A DNA stretch of 64,000 nucleotides from a virus: positions 62,001 to 126,000 of IMG/VR virus record IMGVR_UViG_3300027621_000003. One strand, given 5' to 3'. Of this stretch, positions 16,722-24,643 are shown piece by piece. The notes under the pieces are model-generated. The model was given only the letters and a program-made list of their open reading frames with translations. It was not told the DNA's origin and did not search any database. Every line of letters begins with the position of its first letter. Position 1 is the first letter of the stretch. Made by a program: the position numbers and the translations under genes.

Positions 16722-17969
16722 TTATAAATTACCTGTTATTCTTTCACACCAATCTTTAGATATTGAGTGTGGCCAAACAACCCAATACTTAGGTTTATGT
16801 TCTGTTTGGAATTCTCTCCATACCTTACAGTAACCATCTGGGTCATTCATCATTCTATTGATTTCATCTTTGTCAGCATCTTTTCTGTTCAATGTCTCAT
16901 CATTTTCACCGTGGAAAGCAACAACCCAAAAATCATAATCTTTTTCAGGGACTTGTGAGAATCCAATATCAATACAATGTTTAAATACTTGAGCAAAGTT
17001 TTTCTTCCACTCTTCCTCAGATTCAAAATTATATGGGTTTGGTGGGTAATTCTTATCTAACGTATGTTGTTGAACCGCTCTTTTTTCAAATAAAAGACCT
17101 GAATATTTTTCATAATCTCTTAATGTCCTAACGGGTCCAAAACCATAAGGTCCATCATGTCCTTCTTGTTGTTCACCATCCATACCAAACAATTTTCTAT
17201 TGGTAAAATGTGAATGACTATTTTTATTTCCCCACTCTTTATCATCATCCCACTGTTTTGTTCTACCTTTACGAGTATATTCGTGCCAAATTAAAACTTT
17301 ATGTGGGTGGAATAAATCATAACCCCAAGTGTAAGCACGAGCAGCAATTGATATTTCTTCACCGTGGAAATAGTATTCAGGATTGTGTTGTACTTCTTTT
17401 GAGAATTGTCCTAATGTAAAACAGTAGTGAGCTGAATAGAAACGAGATGTAACAGGTTCTGTTAAGCTCTGCCAACCTGGAATTGTCTCAGGTAGGAAGA
17501 ATACCGCACCTTCGGGAATAAATCTGTCAAACGCCATTCTCCATGGTTCTTGCATTCTCCCTGCTGGGTCATTGTCGGGGTCAAATGATGAAACATATCC
17601 TGTAAGTAATGGTTTTTCATGACCTTTCTTTTGGAGTTGTTTAATCATCTTAATCATTTCATCGTCCCAATTGGGTGCGAATCTCATGTGTGAGTCAATT
17701 TGAAGTGTATATTCTTCATCTTGATACACTTGTTGGACTTGGTGTCTTGCCCAACAAACACCCTTTGATTCCAAATATGGAATGTTAAGGATTCTAAATC
17801 TTTTATCTTTTTCGTACTCTGACAAATCATCAAATTTATCATCAGGATGAAATTGTCTTGCAATACCAATTCTTAAGTTTTTAGGTCTTTTAGCATTTTC
17901 TATCATACTTTTGATAGTAGCGATAAGTTGGGGGTCACGATAAGCGGCAATTTGAACAAATATTTTCAT
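16722..17969 (-). CDS. GT60-type (Skp1/polypeptide alpha-GlcNAc) glycosyltransferase
   Basis: The protein has 415 residues and begins MKIFVQIAAYRDPQLIATI, as in GlcNAc-transferase family GT60. Further family elements are SKGVCWARHQVQQ, LQIDSHMRFAPNWD with the DSH metal site near residue 94, FYFHGEEISIAARAYTWGYDLF-like sequence near 200-220, and a W-H-E-Y segment. Characterised GT60 enzymes attach alpha-GlcNAc to hydroxyproline of Skp1 or to threonine of trypanosome mucins. The gene is the first glycosyltransferase behind the Thr-Pro-rich fibre gene (57-base gap), which suggests the fibre as its acceptor. Its base composition and codon use are slightly less AT-rich than in the genes after it. 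Confidence 0.8.
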   Translation of the reverse strand: MKIFVQIAAYRDPQLIATIKSMIENAKRPKNLRIGIARQFHPDDKFDDLSEYEKDKRFRILNIPYLESKGVCWARHQVQQVYQDEEYTLQIDSHMRFAPNWDDEMIKMIKQLQKKGHEKPLLTGYVSSFDPDNDPAGRMQEPWRMAFDRFIPEGAVFFLPETIPGWQSLTEPVTSRFYSAHYCFTLGQFSKEVQHNPEYYFHGEEISIAARAYTWGYDLFHPHKVLIWHEYTRKGRTKQWDDDKEWGNKNSHSHFTNRKLFGMDGEQQEGHDGPYGFGPVRTLRDYEKYSGLLFEKRAVQQHTLDKNYPPNPYNFESEEEWKKNFAQVFKHCIDIGFSQVPEKDYDFWVVAFHGENDETLNRKDADKDEINRMMNDPDGYCKVWREFQTEHKPKYWVVWPHSISKDWCERITGNL

Positions 17970-18026
17970 GAATATATTTTTTCATAAAAATATTAAAGGA
18001 TTTGAAAAAGTTAATAGGAAATAATA

Positions 18027-21000
18027 TTATAATCCATATTTTGATTTATCGGCGTTAAAGTTTTGTAATACTTGTGCTGAGGTAAGTGCTGCGTTGTATA
18101 AACGAGTTATACCAATTTTTCCATCAAACCATTGAGAAAACTCTCCACCATTGTAACTACCAATGTAAAGTGGGTTAGTTGAGTTTAATATACTTGCCAA
18201 ACTATGACCCACACTTCCTATACTTACACCATTTACAAATGTTTGAAGTGTATTGGCGGCAACATTGGTAAACACATAAACTATTTGGTACCATGTGTTA
18301 GTTGTTCCAGTGTAGAAGGTACTATCAACAAATAATGATGAACCAGTACCACTACCTGAACCTAATTGAGCATAATATGTGGTGTTAGTTGTTCTAATAC
18401 TATAACTTACATCTTGGGATAGACCTCCATTATCAAACTTTCCAAGAACAACATCGTTACCTAACACTGCTTGATTAACCCATACTTCCATAGTCCAGTT
18501 CCCACTTCCTGGTTCTAATAAGGGATTATCCGCAACACTAACTTGAGATGAGGCTCCATTATATGTGAAGTATGGTGATGTATATGTGATATTGGACATT
18601 GAACCATTTAATTCATTTCCTGATAAATCATTAATTGTTGTACCAGTACCAGGGTAACTTGATAAATTACTTGGGTCATAATATAAAACAAGATTAGCGG
18701 TTACTGGAACCTCAGGTGTTGAGGTTGGTGTTGGTGTTGGTGTTGGTGTTGTTGTATTAGTTGGTGTAACTGTTACTGTTGGTGTTTGTGTTATTGTAGG
18801 AGTAGGCGTTTCAGTATTTGTTGGTGTTTGTGTTATTGTTGGTGTTTGTGTTATTGTAGGTGTGGGTGTTTCAGTATTTGTAAGTGTTGGAGTTACAGTC
18901 TGAGTCGGAGTTGGTGTCTGAGTCGGAGTTTCTGTATTTGTAAGTGTTGGAGTTATAGTATTAGTTGGAGTATTAGTTGGAGTTTCTGTAGGTGTTGGCG
19001 TATTAGTAGGAGTTTCAGTATTAGTCGGTGTAGATGTTGGTGTATTAGTAGGTGTTTCAGTGTTAGTAGGTGTTTGTGTTGGCGTATTAGTAGGAGTTTC
19101 AGTATTAGTCGGTGTATTAGTTGGTGTAACACTTGTTGTTGGTGTAACTGTCGGCGTAATAGTTGGAGTTGGAGTTGCCGATGGACACATACCTAAATCA
19201 ACAATAACCAAAGAATTAACACCACCAGTTCTTACAATACTATTTTTGGTTGCACATAAATAAACATCAGGATTTGGTGGTAAAATGTTTCCAACAATTA
19301 AAGTACCATAACAATCCGTATAAGAATAAATAACGTTTCCTCTATCAGATTCATTTATTAATTGATAATATTCACATCCTGTATATCCTGGTGTTGATGT
19401 AACACTTGGTGTTGGTGTTTTAGTTGATGTAACACTTGGTGTTGGTGTTTTAGTTTGTGTATTAGTTGGTGTTGGTGTTTTAGTTTGTGTGTTAGTTTGT
19501 GTGTTAGTAGGCGTTGTCGTAGGTGTTTTAGTGTTAGTAGGCGTTGTCGTAGGTGTTTTAGTATTAGTTGGTGTACGTGTTAAATTTATAGTGTTGGTCG
19601 GTGTCTGAGTAGATGTTACCGTTGGTGTTACCGTTGGTGTTAATGTCTGAGTAGATGTTACCGTTGGTGTTAATGTTTGTGTTGCAGTTGCGGTTGGAGT
19701 TAATCCAGTTGTTGCGGTTGGTGTAACCGTTTTTGTTGGTGTTAGAGTTAAAGTTGGTGTTACTGTAGGAGTTTCAGTGTTTGTTGGTGTTACTGATGAC
19801 GTAGGTGTGTTTGTGGGTGTATGTGTAGGTGTTATTGTAGGTGTAGGTGTAGGGAAATCACAATTTAAACAATATGGATTTAAAAAATTATAAATTGGTC
19901 TTAAAATTCTGGCGTTGTGTTGAATTTCAGGAACCGATAATGGTTTTGCATACATATTAAATTTGGATATTGCACCATCAAAAGTACCGGCAAAATTTTG
20001 TTCTATTAATATATTGGTTGTAAGGCCACTTAATGTTGTTCCACTCAAAATATTTGGTGGGAACAATTCAGGGTCTTGTGTGTAGTAATTAATGTCGTTT
20101 GTTGGTACCGCGCTAAAAATTAAATTTTCATGTAATCCTTGTGTTCCACCACCCCAAGAAATATTAAATGGTACTCCAACTTGATTTTCTTTGTGTCCAA
20201 ATAAACCACGAGGTATGATTTCTTCAACATCTTCAAATACATAAAATATTATACCATTAATGTAAATTTTCATTCTACCTCTACGGTATATTTTTTCTAA
20301 AATCCAAAGATTGTTTAACTCAACAAGTTCTTCTATTGTTGGAATTAATTCATAATGTGTTATTGGTGGTGATATTAATGAAACTGAATTATTTACGGTA
20401 CTGGCAGTATATGGGAAGATAGTGATTGTCCCAAGACCACCACGATAAAACAAATCGCACGTATCTAACCATGTATATCGTTCAAAGACTACATCCACTA
20501 AAACCCAATGTTCTTGTTCGTCATATGTTGTTCCACTACAATTATCATAAATTCCTCTATTGGTACAATAGTTATTTATTGAATAACCAGTTACTGAACC
20601 AGGACCTAAAGTTTCACAAGAACCTGTGTAAATACAATCACCTGTTATGGTTAAAGTTCTTATACAAATTTTTGGATTGTGTGGGTCACCACTAAATTTG
20701 ATTGCAATTGCATTAGACATTGAATCATATTCAGGATTATGTTCAGGAATTGGAACTGGTGGTTCGGGACAACAACAAAGGTCTACTTGAGTATGTGAAT
20801 CTGTAGTTCCTGTTGGTGGATATACTAATATACAATTAGAATCATTATATTGCAAATAACCCGGCTTGGTTATTATTGAAAATTTAATGGTTCCCAATCC
20901 AACTCGTTTTGTTGTTACAAATTTAAAATCTCCGGTTGATGCTGTGTATCCAACAACAGTTCCCTCAAGATATTGAGCGTCGTCATGATAAATTAATGCC

Positions 21001-21971
21001 GTATCACCCGAAACCCATAATAAATTTGGAGAAACAGTTAATGTTCTACCTGTTGTTGTTAAATCAAAAATTGTTGTTGATGAAGTTGTATATCCCGAAT
21101 ATAAATCAACACAAAAACAACTTGTTAATCCAGTCAACGGTGTTGTAATTCTGTAATAAGATGGGTCACCTGAATTTGTTCCGGCTGCGTGGTGCCAATA
21201 CTTATTTTCGGCTCTTGTACCCATGTAAAAGAATATACCAGCATTATTTGGGTAATATTCATTTAATGTGGTTTGTCCTGAACTTGGAGAATAGACATTT
21301 GATAATCTTGGCTTTAAAGTCATCTCTACCGTCCATCCTTTTGGATATCTTTCAGGTAAAATTTTATAATCGTATCCGAACAATTCATAAAATCCTTGAT
21401 AAAAACCACCATATAATTCTTGGTAATTTCCAATAGTTTGTGCACTATATGACACAACATTATAAATCGTTCCTGCGGTTACACCCGAAAATCTTGTGTT
21501 TGGAGTCCAAGTATAACCAGTAACTTGATGTAATTTTAATCTTCTATCAAATTTATACCTATCAAATTTTTCATTAGCAGGTAGTAAGCCATTAGTATAA
21601 GTTATTGATTGACCTGTCATTCCGGTTACCAATCCGTTGTCAGTTCCTGTTAATCCAATATCACAAATTGTTTTTGAAGAATAACAATCAATTAGAACAT
21701 CATTTGGGTTGTAGTAGTTTTCAGAAATTAAAATGTTATCAAAGTCATAATTTCCATATGTTAATGAAAAATTTTGATTACTTCCTGTAAAATTAATATC
21801 AAACTTAACTGGTAACACGTCACCATTATATGCGCCAATAATATATGGTGAAAAAATAACTTCTTCGTTATAATCTCGTTCATCTGATGCTAAAGAAAGG
21901 TCTGTAACCTCCAAAAATGGTGATAAATACCATTTTTTATAGACATATTGGTTAATGTTCTGATAAGCCAT
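18027..21971 (-). CDS. Giant tail-fibre/adhesin with Thr-Pro repeat stalks and LamG-like tip
   Basis: This 1314-residue protein is probably a receptor-binding fibre. Residues 1 to about 700 are a virion-type region rich in TG and GxT turns with several cysteines. About 707-860 and 930-1084 are arrays of TPT/TNTPT-type repeats, separated by a small cysteine-containing domain (GCEYYQLINESD to LGMCPS). The last 230 residues (ANLVLYYDPSNLSSYPG to the end) form a concanavalin/LamG-like domain, with WTMEVWV and IGSYNGG...DGKIG as typical strands. No signal peptide is seen. A TATTTAT element lies four to five bases before its ATG. The GT60 gene lies immediately downstream. The fibre assignment is an inference from architecture. 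Confidence 0.7.
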   Translation of the reverse strand: MAYQNINQYVYKKWYLSPFLEVTDLSLASDERDYNEEVIFSPYIIGAYNGDVLPVKFDINFTGSNQNFSLTYGNYDFDNILISENYYNPNDVLIDCYSSKTICDIGLTGTDNGLVTGMTGQSITYTNGLLPANEKFDRYKFDRRLKLHQVTGYTWTPNTRFSGVTAGTIYNVVSYSAQTIGNYQELYGGFYQGFYELFGYDYKILPERYPKGWTVEMTLKPRLSNVYSPSSGQTTLNEYYPNNAGIFFYMGTRAENKYWHHAAGTNSGDPSYYRITTPLTGLTSCFCVDLYSGYTTSSTTIFDLTTTGRTLTVSPNLLWVSGDTALIYHDDAQYLEGTVVGYTASTGDFKFVTTKRVGLGTIKFSIITKPGYLQYNDSNCILVYPPTGTTDSHTQVDLCCCPEPPVPIPEHNPEYDSMSNAIAIKFSGDPHNPKICIRTLTITGDCIYTGSCETLGPGSVTGYSINNYCTNRGIYDNCSGTTYDEQEHWVLVDVVFERYTWLDTCDLFYRGGLGTITIFPYTASTVNNSVSLISPPITHYELIPTIEELVELNNLWILEKIYRRGRMKIYINGIIFYVFEDVEEIIPRGLFGHKENQVGVPFNISWGGGTQGLHENLIFSAVPTNDINYYTQDPELFPPNILSGTTLSGLTTNILIEQNFAGTFDGAISKFNMYAKPLSVPEIQHNARILRPIYNFLNPYCLNCDFPTPTPTITPTHTPTNTPTSSVTPTNTETPTVTPTLTLTPTKTVTPTATTGLTPTATATQTLTPTVTSTQTLTPTVTPTVTSTQTPTNTINLTRTPTNTKTPTTTPTNTKTPTTTPTNTQTNTQTKTPTPTNTQTKTPTPSVTSTKTPTPSVTSTPGYTGCEYYQLINESDRGNVIYSYTDCYGTLIVGNILPPNPDVYLCATKNSIVRTGGVNSLVIVDLGMCPSATPTPTITPTVTPTTSVTPTNTPTNTETPTNTPTQTPTNTETPTNTPTSTPTNTETPTNTPTPTETPTNTPTNTITPTLTNTETPTQTPTPTQTVTPTLTNTETPTPTITQTPTITQTPTNTETPTPTITQTPTVTVTPTNTTTPTPTPTPTSTPEVPVTANLVLYYDPSNLSSYPGTGTTINDLSGNELNGSMSNITYTSPYFTYNGASSQVSVADNPLLEPGSGNWTMEVWVNQAVLGNDVVLGKFDNGGLSQDVSYSIRTTNTTYYAQLGSGSGTGSSLFVDSTFYTGTTNTWYQIVYVFTNVAANTLQTFVNGVSIGSVGHSLASILNSTNPLYIGSYNGGEFSQWFDGKIGITRLYNAALTSAQVLQNFNADKSKYGL
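18719..19183 (-). repeat. Second Thr-Pro repeat array of the fibre gene
   Basis: Degenerate 12- to 24-base units encode TPT, TNTPT and TETPT steps across about 155 residues. The period is a multiple of six bases, so unequal recombination would keep the reading frame and change stalk length. Confidence 0.85.
19396..19858 (-). repeat. First Thr-Pro repeat array of the fibre gene
   Basis: This array encodes about 150 residues of TPT, TKTPT and TVTPT steps. It resembles the array at 18719-19183 closely enough that recombination between the two could delete the small domain between them. Confidence 0.85.
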
Positions 21972-21976
21972 ATGAC

Positions 21977-21984
21977 ATAAATAC
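21977..21984 (-). promoter_or_regulatory. Candidate late promoter element (GTATTTAT)
   Basis: On the minus strand GTATTTAT lies five bases before the fibre ATG. It matches the element seen before several virion-type genes and would give an almost leaderless transcript. Confidence 0.35.
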
Positions 21985-21995
21985 TTTTATTGTAG

Positions 21996-22003
21996 TATTT
22001 ATA
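21996..22003 (+). promoter_or_regulatory. Candidate late promoter element (TATTTATA)
   Basis: TATTTATA followed by GTATAAA stands 15 bases before the ATG at 22019, back to back with the element for the fibre gene in a 47-base divergent spacer. Confidence 0.4.
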
Positions 22004-22018
22004 GTATAAAAAATCATT

Positions 22019-22828
22019 ATGGTTGAATTTGGTCGTGAATATTATAACAATGACATGTATTTTTTCTTAAAGAAAAGAAAAGATTCTATTGATGTCTACT
22101 ATTCTGTTGGTAATACAATTACAGAAGCCAGAACAATGGATGAAATTGTTAAAATACCTTTAATTAATGAAACTAAACTAAAATTAGTTATTGAAAAATT
22201 AACAAAGTCAAAGAAAAAATTTTCAAAAAAAGATATTAAAAGAATTATGGATAAAATTTCATCTGAAAAAGGTGAAATTGAAGAACTTGTTGATTACGAT
22301 GGTAGTTTTTCAAATTCAAAAGTTCCAATTCATGACCCTACTTTATCACCAACAAAAACTATGGACCAAACTGTGTTTGCCGCTAGACAAGCAACAAACC
22401 CATTATTACGTGGATATAGAGTTTACTATGGTGAAAGTGTTGTTAGAGAAATTGATGCTCGTGGAGCCTTTGGTTTTGAAGAAACTGAATTAGAAGGTGA
22501 AGATGCCAAAGAAGCGATTGAAACATTTAAAGAATTAGGTGTTGAGGACCCAAAAGGTAGAGCTAAAGAAATGGGTTATGACCCAAAATTAGAAAAGAAA
22601 AAATTACCAGGTTCTTTTACAAGAAAAAGATTAGAAGAAGTCCAAAAAGAAAAAATGATTAAAGTTCTTGAGGATATGGTAACAAAAAAATCAAAAGATA
22701 CTGACGTTCAAAATAAAGAAATAAACGCATCAAAATTATTAATTAAGAATTTAAGAACTCTTAAAAAAATGGCGGAAAAAGAAGGGTTAAGTAATTCTGA
22801 TATTTTAAAGTTACTAAAAAATGAATAA
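22019..22828 (+). CDS. Hypothetical protein, first gene of the plus-strand cluster
   Basis: I do not recognise this 269-residue product. It is highly charged, with long Lys/Glu-rich helices at both ends (for example KKKFSKKDIKRIMDKISSEKG and a C-terminal LRTLKKMAEKEGLSNSDILKLLKNE). A more ordered middle holds HDPTLSPTKTMDQTVFAARQATNPLLRGYRVYYGES. The composition suggests a virion or assembly protein rather than an enzyme. It heads a five-gene run to 24594 and is preceded by a TATTTATA element; the next gene overlaps it by eight bases. Confidence 0.7.
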   Translation: MVEFGREYYNNDMYFFLKKRKDSIDVYYSVGNTITEARTMDEIVKIPLINETKLKLVIEKLTKSKKKFSKKDIKRIMDKISSEKGEIEELVDYDGSFSNSKVPIHDPTLSPTKTMDQTVFAARQATNPLLRGYRVYYGESVVREIDARGAFGFEETELEGEDAKEAIETFKELGVEDPKGRAKEMGYDPKLEKKKLPGSFTRKRLEEVQKEKMIKVLEDMVTKKSKDTDVQNKEINASKLLIKNLRTLKKMAEKEGLSNSDILKLLKNE

Positions 22829-23291
22829 AGAACTTTATGATAAGAGTTGGGATTTTCCAAAAGATTTGCAGAATCATATGAGAGTATGTTTTGCTAAGGT
22901 CAAAAACGCTGATGCAAATACTGAAGGATATAATCGTAACAGAAGATTACAGACGGCAACAACAATTTCTTATCCTGAATTAAAAAGAGTAAAAAACTTT
23001 TTTGATAATCACACAGGAACACCTCAAGACGCACCATTTATTTTAAACGGTGAAAGTAAAATGAGAGATTTTGTTAATTCATCATTATCAGGTGCAAGAC
23101 AATCACTAGCAACTTCCAAAAATATCAGACAAGACACTGGTATGGAAAAAGAATTTGTTCAAACACCAAATGCAAATGTAAATCTTAATATTTCAAAAGA
23201 CGGAGCAAATAAAACAAGTCTTGAAAAATATGATTTACAAGTAACCGAAAGCCTAAAAAGGATAAATAACATTATGAAAAAAATAATATAA
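22821..23291 (+). CDS. Hypothetical protein (156 aa)
   Basis: No family is recognised. The N-terminal half contains KSWDFPKDLQNHMRVCFAKV-type mixed sequence and TISYPELKRVKNFFDNHTGTPQDAPFILNG. The second half is polar and probably helical (SLEKYDLQVTESLKRINNIMKKII). It starts inside the end of the previous gene, so the two are likely translated together. A structural or assembly role is suggested only by position. Confidence 0.6.
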   Translation: MNKELYDKSWDFPKDLQNHMRVCFAKVKNADANTEGYNRNRRLQTATTISYPELKRVKNFFDNHTGTPQDAPFILNGESKMRDFVNSSLSGARQSLATSKNIRQDTGMEKEFVQTPNANVNLNISKDGANKTSLEKYDLQVTESLKRINNIMKKII

Positions 23292-23296
23292 AAGTT

Positions 23297-23590
23297 ATGG
23301 AAAAATTACCATTAGATTTTTCACAACCAGCTAATAGATTAACTGCGATTGCGGAAATAGAAAGAAAAAAGAACATTGTAAAAAATGATTTTATTCAACA
23401 AAGCAATGAATATGGCACCACTAATCCGGCCGCACTTGCGGATGGAGATTCGATGGGAAGAGGTATAGGTACTTCAGACACTCGTAATGAAAGTGCGGGA
23501 ACATCAATTGACATTTTTGAAAGAAAGATGAACATTAAATTTAATGCTTATCAAGCAGACAAACCTTACAACGTAAAAGGTGTAGAATAA
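23297..23590 (+). CDS. Hypothetical protein (97 aa)
   Basis: This short polar protein shows no recognised domain. Its centre is rich in Gly, Ser, Asp and Asn (ALADGDSMGRGIGTSDTRNES), so it may be partly unstructured, while the start (FSQPANRLTAIAEIERKKN) looks helical. The last base of its stop codon lies next to or within the start of the WYL-like gene, indicating coupling. Confidence 0.55.
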   Translation: MEKLPLDFSQPANRLTAIAEIERKKNIVKNDFIQQSNEYGTTNPAALADGDSMGRGIGTSDTRNESAGTSIDIFERKMNIKFNAYQADKPYNVKGVE

Positions 23591-23985
23591 TGAAATTAAT
23601 TGGTTCGTTAAAATCTTTAATAACTGAAGCGGCATCAATAGATGATATTAAAAAATCTATTGAACAAAAACAAGTATGCTCCATTTACTATGAAGGTGAT
23701 GAACCAGGAGGAAGAGGATTACGTGAAATTGAACCTGTTGCGTTAGGACGTTCAAAGGCGGGTAATTTAGTTCTTAGAGGATGGGATAGAACGGGAGCGT
23801 CTCACACCGCTTATAAAGGTGAACAACCATTACCATCTTGGAGATTATTTCGTGTTGATAAAATAACTATGTTAAAACCTACACGTGAAAACTTTACTCA
23901 GGCACAACCTGGCTATAACTTTAATGGAGATAAAAGTATGACCCAAGTTATCTTAATTGCAAAATTTGATAACACAACAACATAA
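23590..23985 (+). CDS. WYL-like domain protein with possible capsid-targeting N-terminus
   Basis: Residues about 28-98 of this 131-residue protein read like a WYL domain: VCSIYYEGD, GLREIEPVALGRSKAGNLVLRGW, and WRLFRVDKITML correspond to the beta-strands and the terminal RxFRxDRI segment. WYL domains are ligand sensors, often for nucleic acid, in bacterial regulators. No HTH is attached here. The first 13 residues (MKLIGSLKSLITE) followed by AAS resemble capsid-targeting peptides of T4 internal proteins (MKTYQEFIAE-A), which end at a gp21 site of the form (I/L)xE. An internal head protein injected with DNA is therefore conceivable; a plain structural role is the alternative. Confidence 0.6.
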   Translation: MKLIGSLKSLITEAASIDDIKKSIEQKQVCSIYYEGDEPGGRGLREIEPVALGRSKAGNLVLRGWDRTGASHTAYKGEQPLPSWRLFRVDKITMLKPTRENFTQAQPGYNFNGDKSMTQVILIAKFDNTTT

Positions 23986-23988
23986 TAT

Positions 23989-24594
23989 ATGAACTCAGAA
24001 AACGATTTAATGCAAAAATTAGTGGTGGCTAAAAAAATTATGGATGCCCATAATAAAACACCAAGAGCTGGAAACAGTGGTGGAATTCCATCAACACCGA
24101 TGTTAGAACAATTTAACACACCGCCAGCAATGTATAATATTCCACAAGAATATATGGAAGAACAAAAACAAGTTCAACCACAACAAACATCTCAATTACC
24201 CGTTAAAGACAGAATTTTAAATTCAAGATTACCTGATGAAATTAAAAGATTGATGATTGAACATCCTATTGACAAACCAAACAATATGGGTGGTCCAACA
24301 TTATCTAATGAAGTTGTTGAAGCGGCAGCGAGATTAATGAAAACAGATGCTCGTGGTAATGTAAGTGAATCAAACGTGCCAAGACAACCTCAAGTACAGT
24401 ATCAACAAGGACAAAATACCTCTGGTATTGACTATAGTCTATTAAAGTCAATTATTAGAGATACAATAACTGAAGTTTTGACTGAAAAAGGTATGGTTGT
24501 TGAAAGTGCGTCAAAAACTAAAGAACAAATTTCTTTTAGAGTTGGTCAACACGTGTTTGAAGGTGTTGTAACAAAAATTAAAAAGATGAAATAA
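23989..24594 (+). CDS. Hypothetical Gln/Pro-rich protein (201 aa)
   Basis: The first 100 residues are rich in Pro, Gln and Asn and probably flexible. The last 65 (YSLLKSIIRDTITEVLTEKGMVVES, then ISFRVGQHVFEGVVTKIKKMK) look like a helix followed by a small beta domain. A similar helix (LLKxIIxxxxxxVLxE) begins or ends other small products here (40905-41375, 41812-42369). Function is unknown. It ends the operon before a hairpin at 24610-24642. Confidence 0.55.
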   Translation: MNSENDLMQKLVVAKKIMDAHNKTPRAGNSGGIPSTPMLEQFNTPPAMYNIPQEYMEEQKQVQPQQTSQLPVKDRILNSRLPDEIKRLMIEHPIDKPNNMGGPTLSNEVVEAAARLMKTDARGNVSESNVPRQPQVQYQQGQNTSGIDYSLLKSIIRDTITEVLTEKGMVVESASKTKEQISFRVGQHVFEGVVTKIKKMK

Positions 24595-24609
24595 TACTTT
24601 GATTTATTG

Positions 24610-24642
24610 AGTAAACTTTCTATTATTATGAAAAAGTTTACT
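24610..24642 (+). terminator. Hairpin before the 24644 start codon
   Basis: AGTAAACTTT and AAAGTTTACT form a perfect 10-base-pair stem around a 13-base loop, ending one base before ATG. It has no U-run behind it. It could be a weak terminator for the 22019 operon, an RNA processing site, or a structure controlling initiation of the 24644 gene. Confidence 0.5.
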
Positions 24643-24643
24643 T

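Noticed and set aside
1-17969. Host capsule locus misassembled next to phage
   Set aside because: The genes continue without a break into the fibre gene with the same spacing and similar AT-richness, and related sugar genes are mixed with phage genes at 24644-34505.
18786-19263. Two plus-strand open frames with Cys/Arg/Ser-rich and Val/Gly-rich repeats
   Set aside because: They are the reverse strand of the Thr-Pro repeat array; periodic DNA keeps all frames open.
18719-19858. CRISPR array
   Set aside because: Repeats are coding, degenerate, contiguous and without unique spacers.
23590-23985. WYL-type transcription regulator
   Set aside because: No DNA-binding domain is attached; only the WYL-like part is present.
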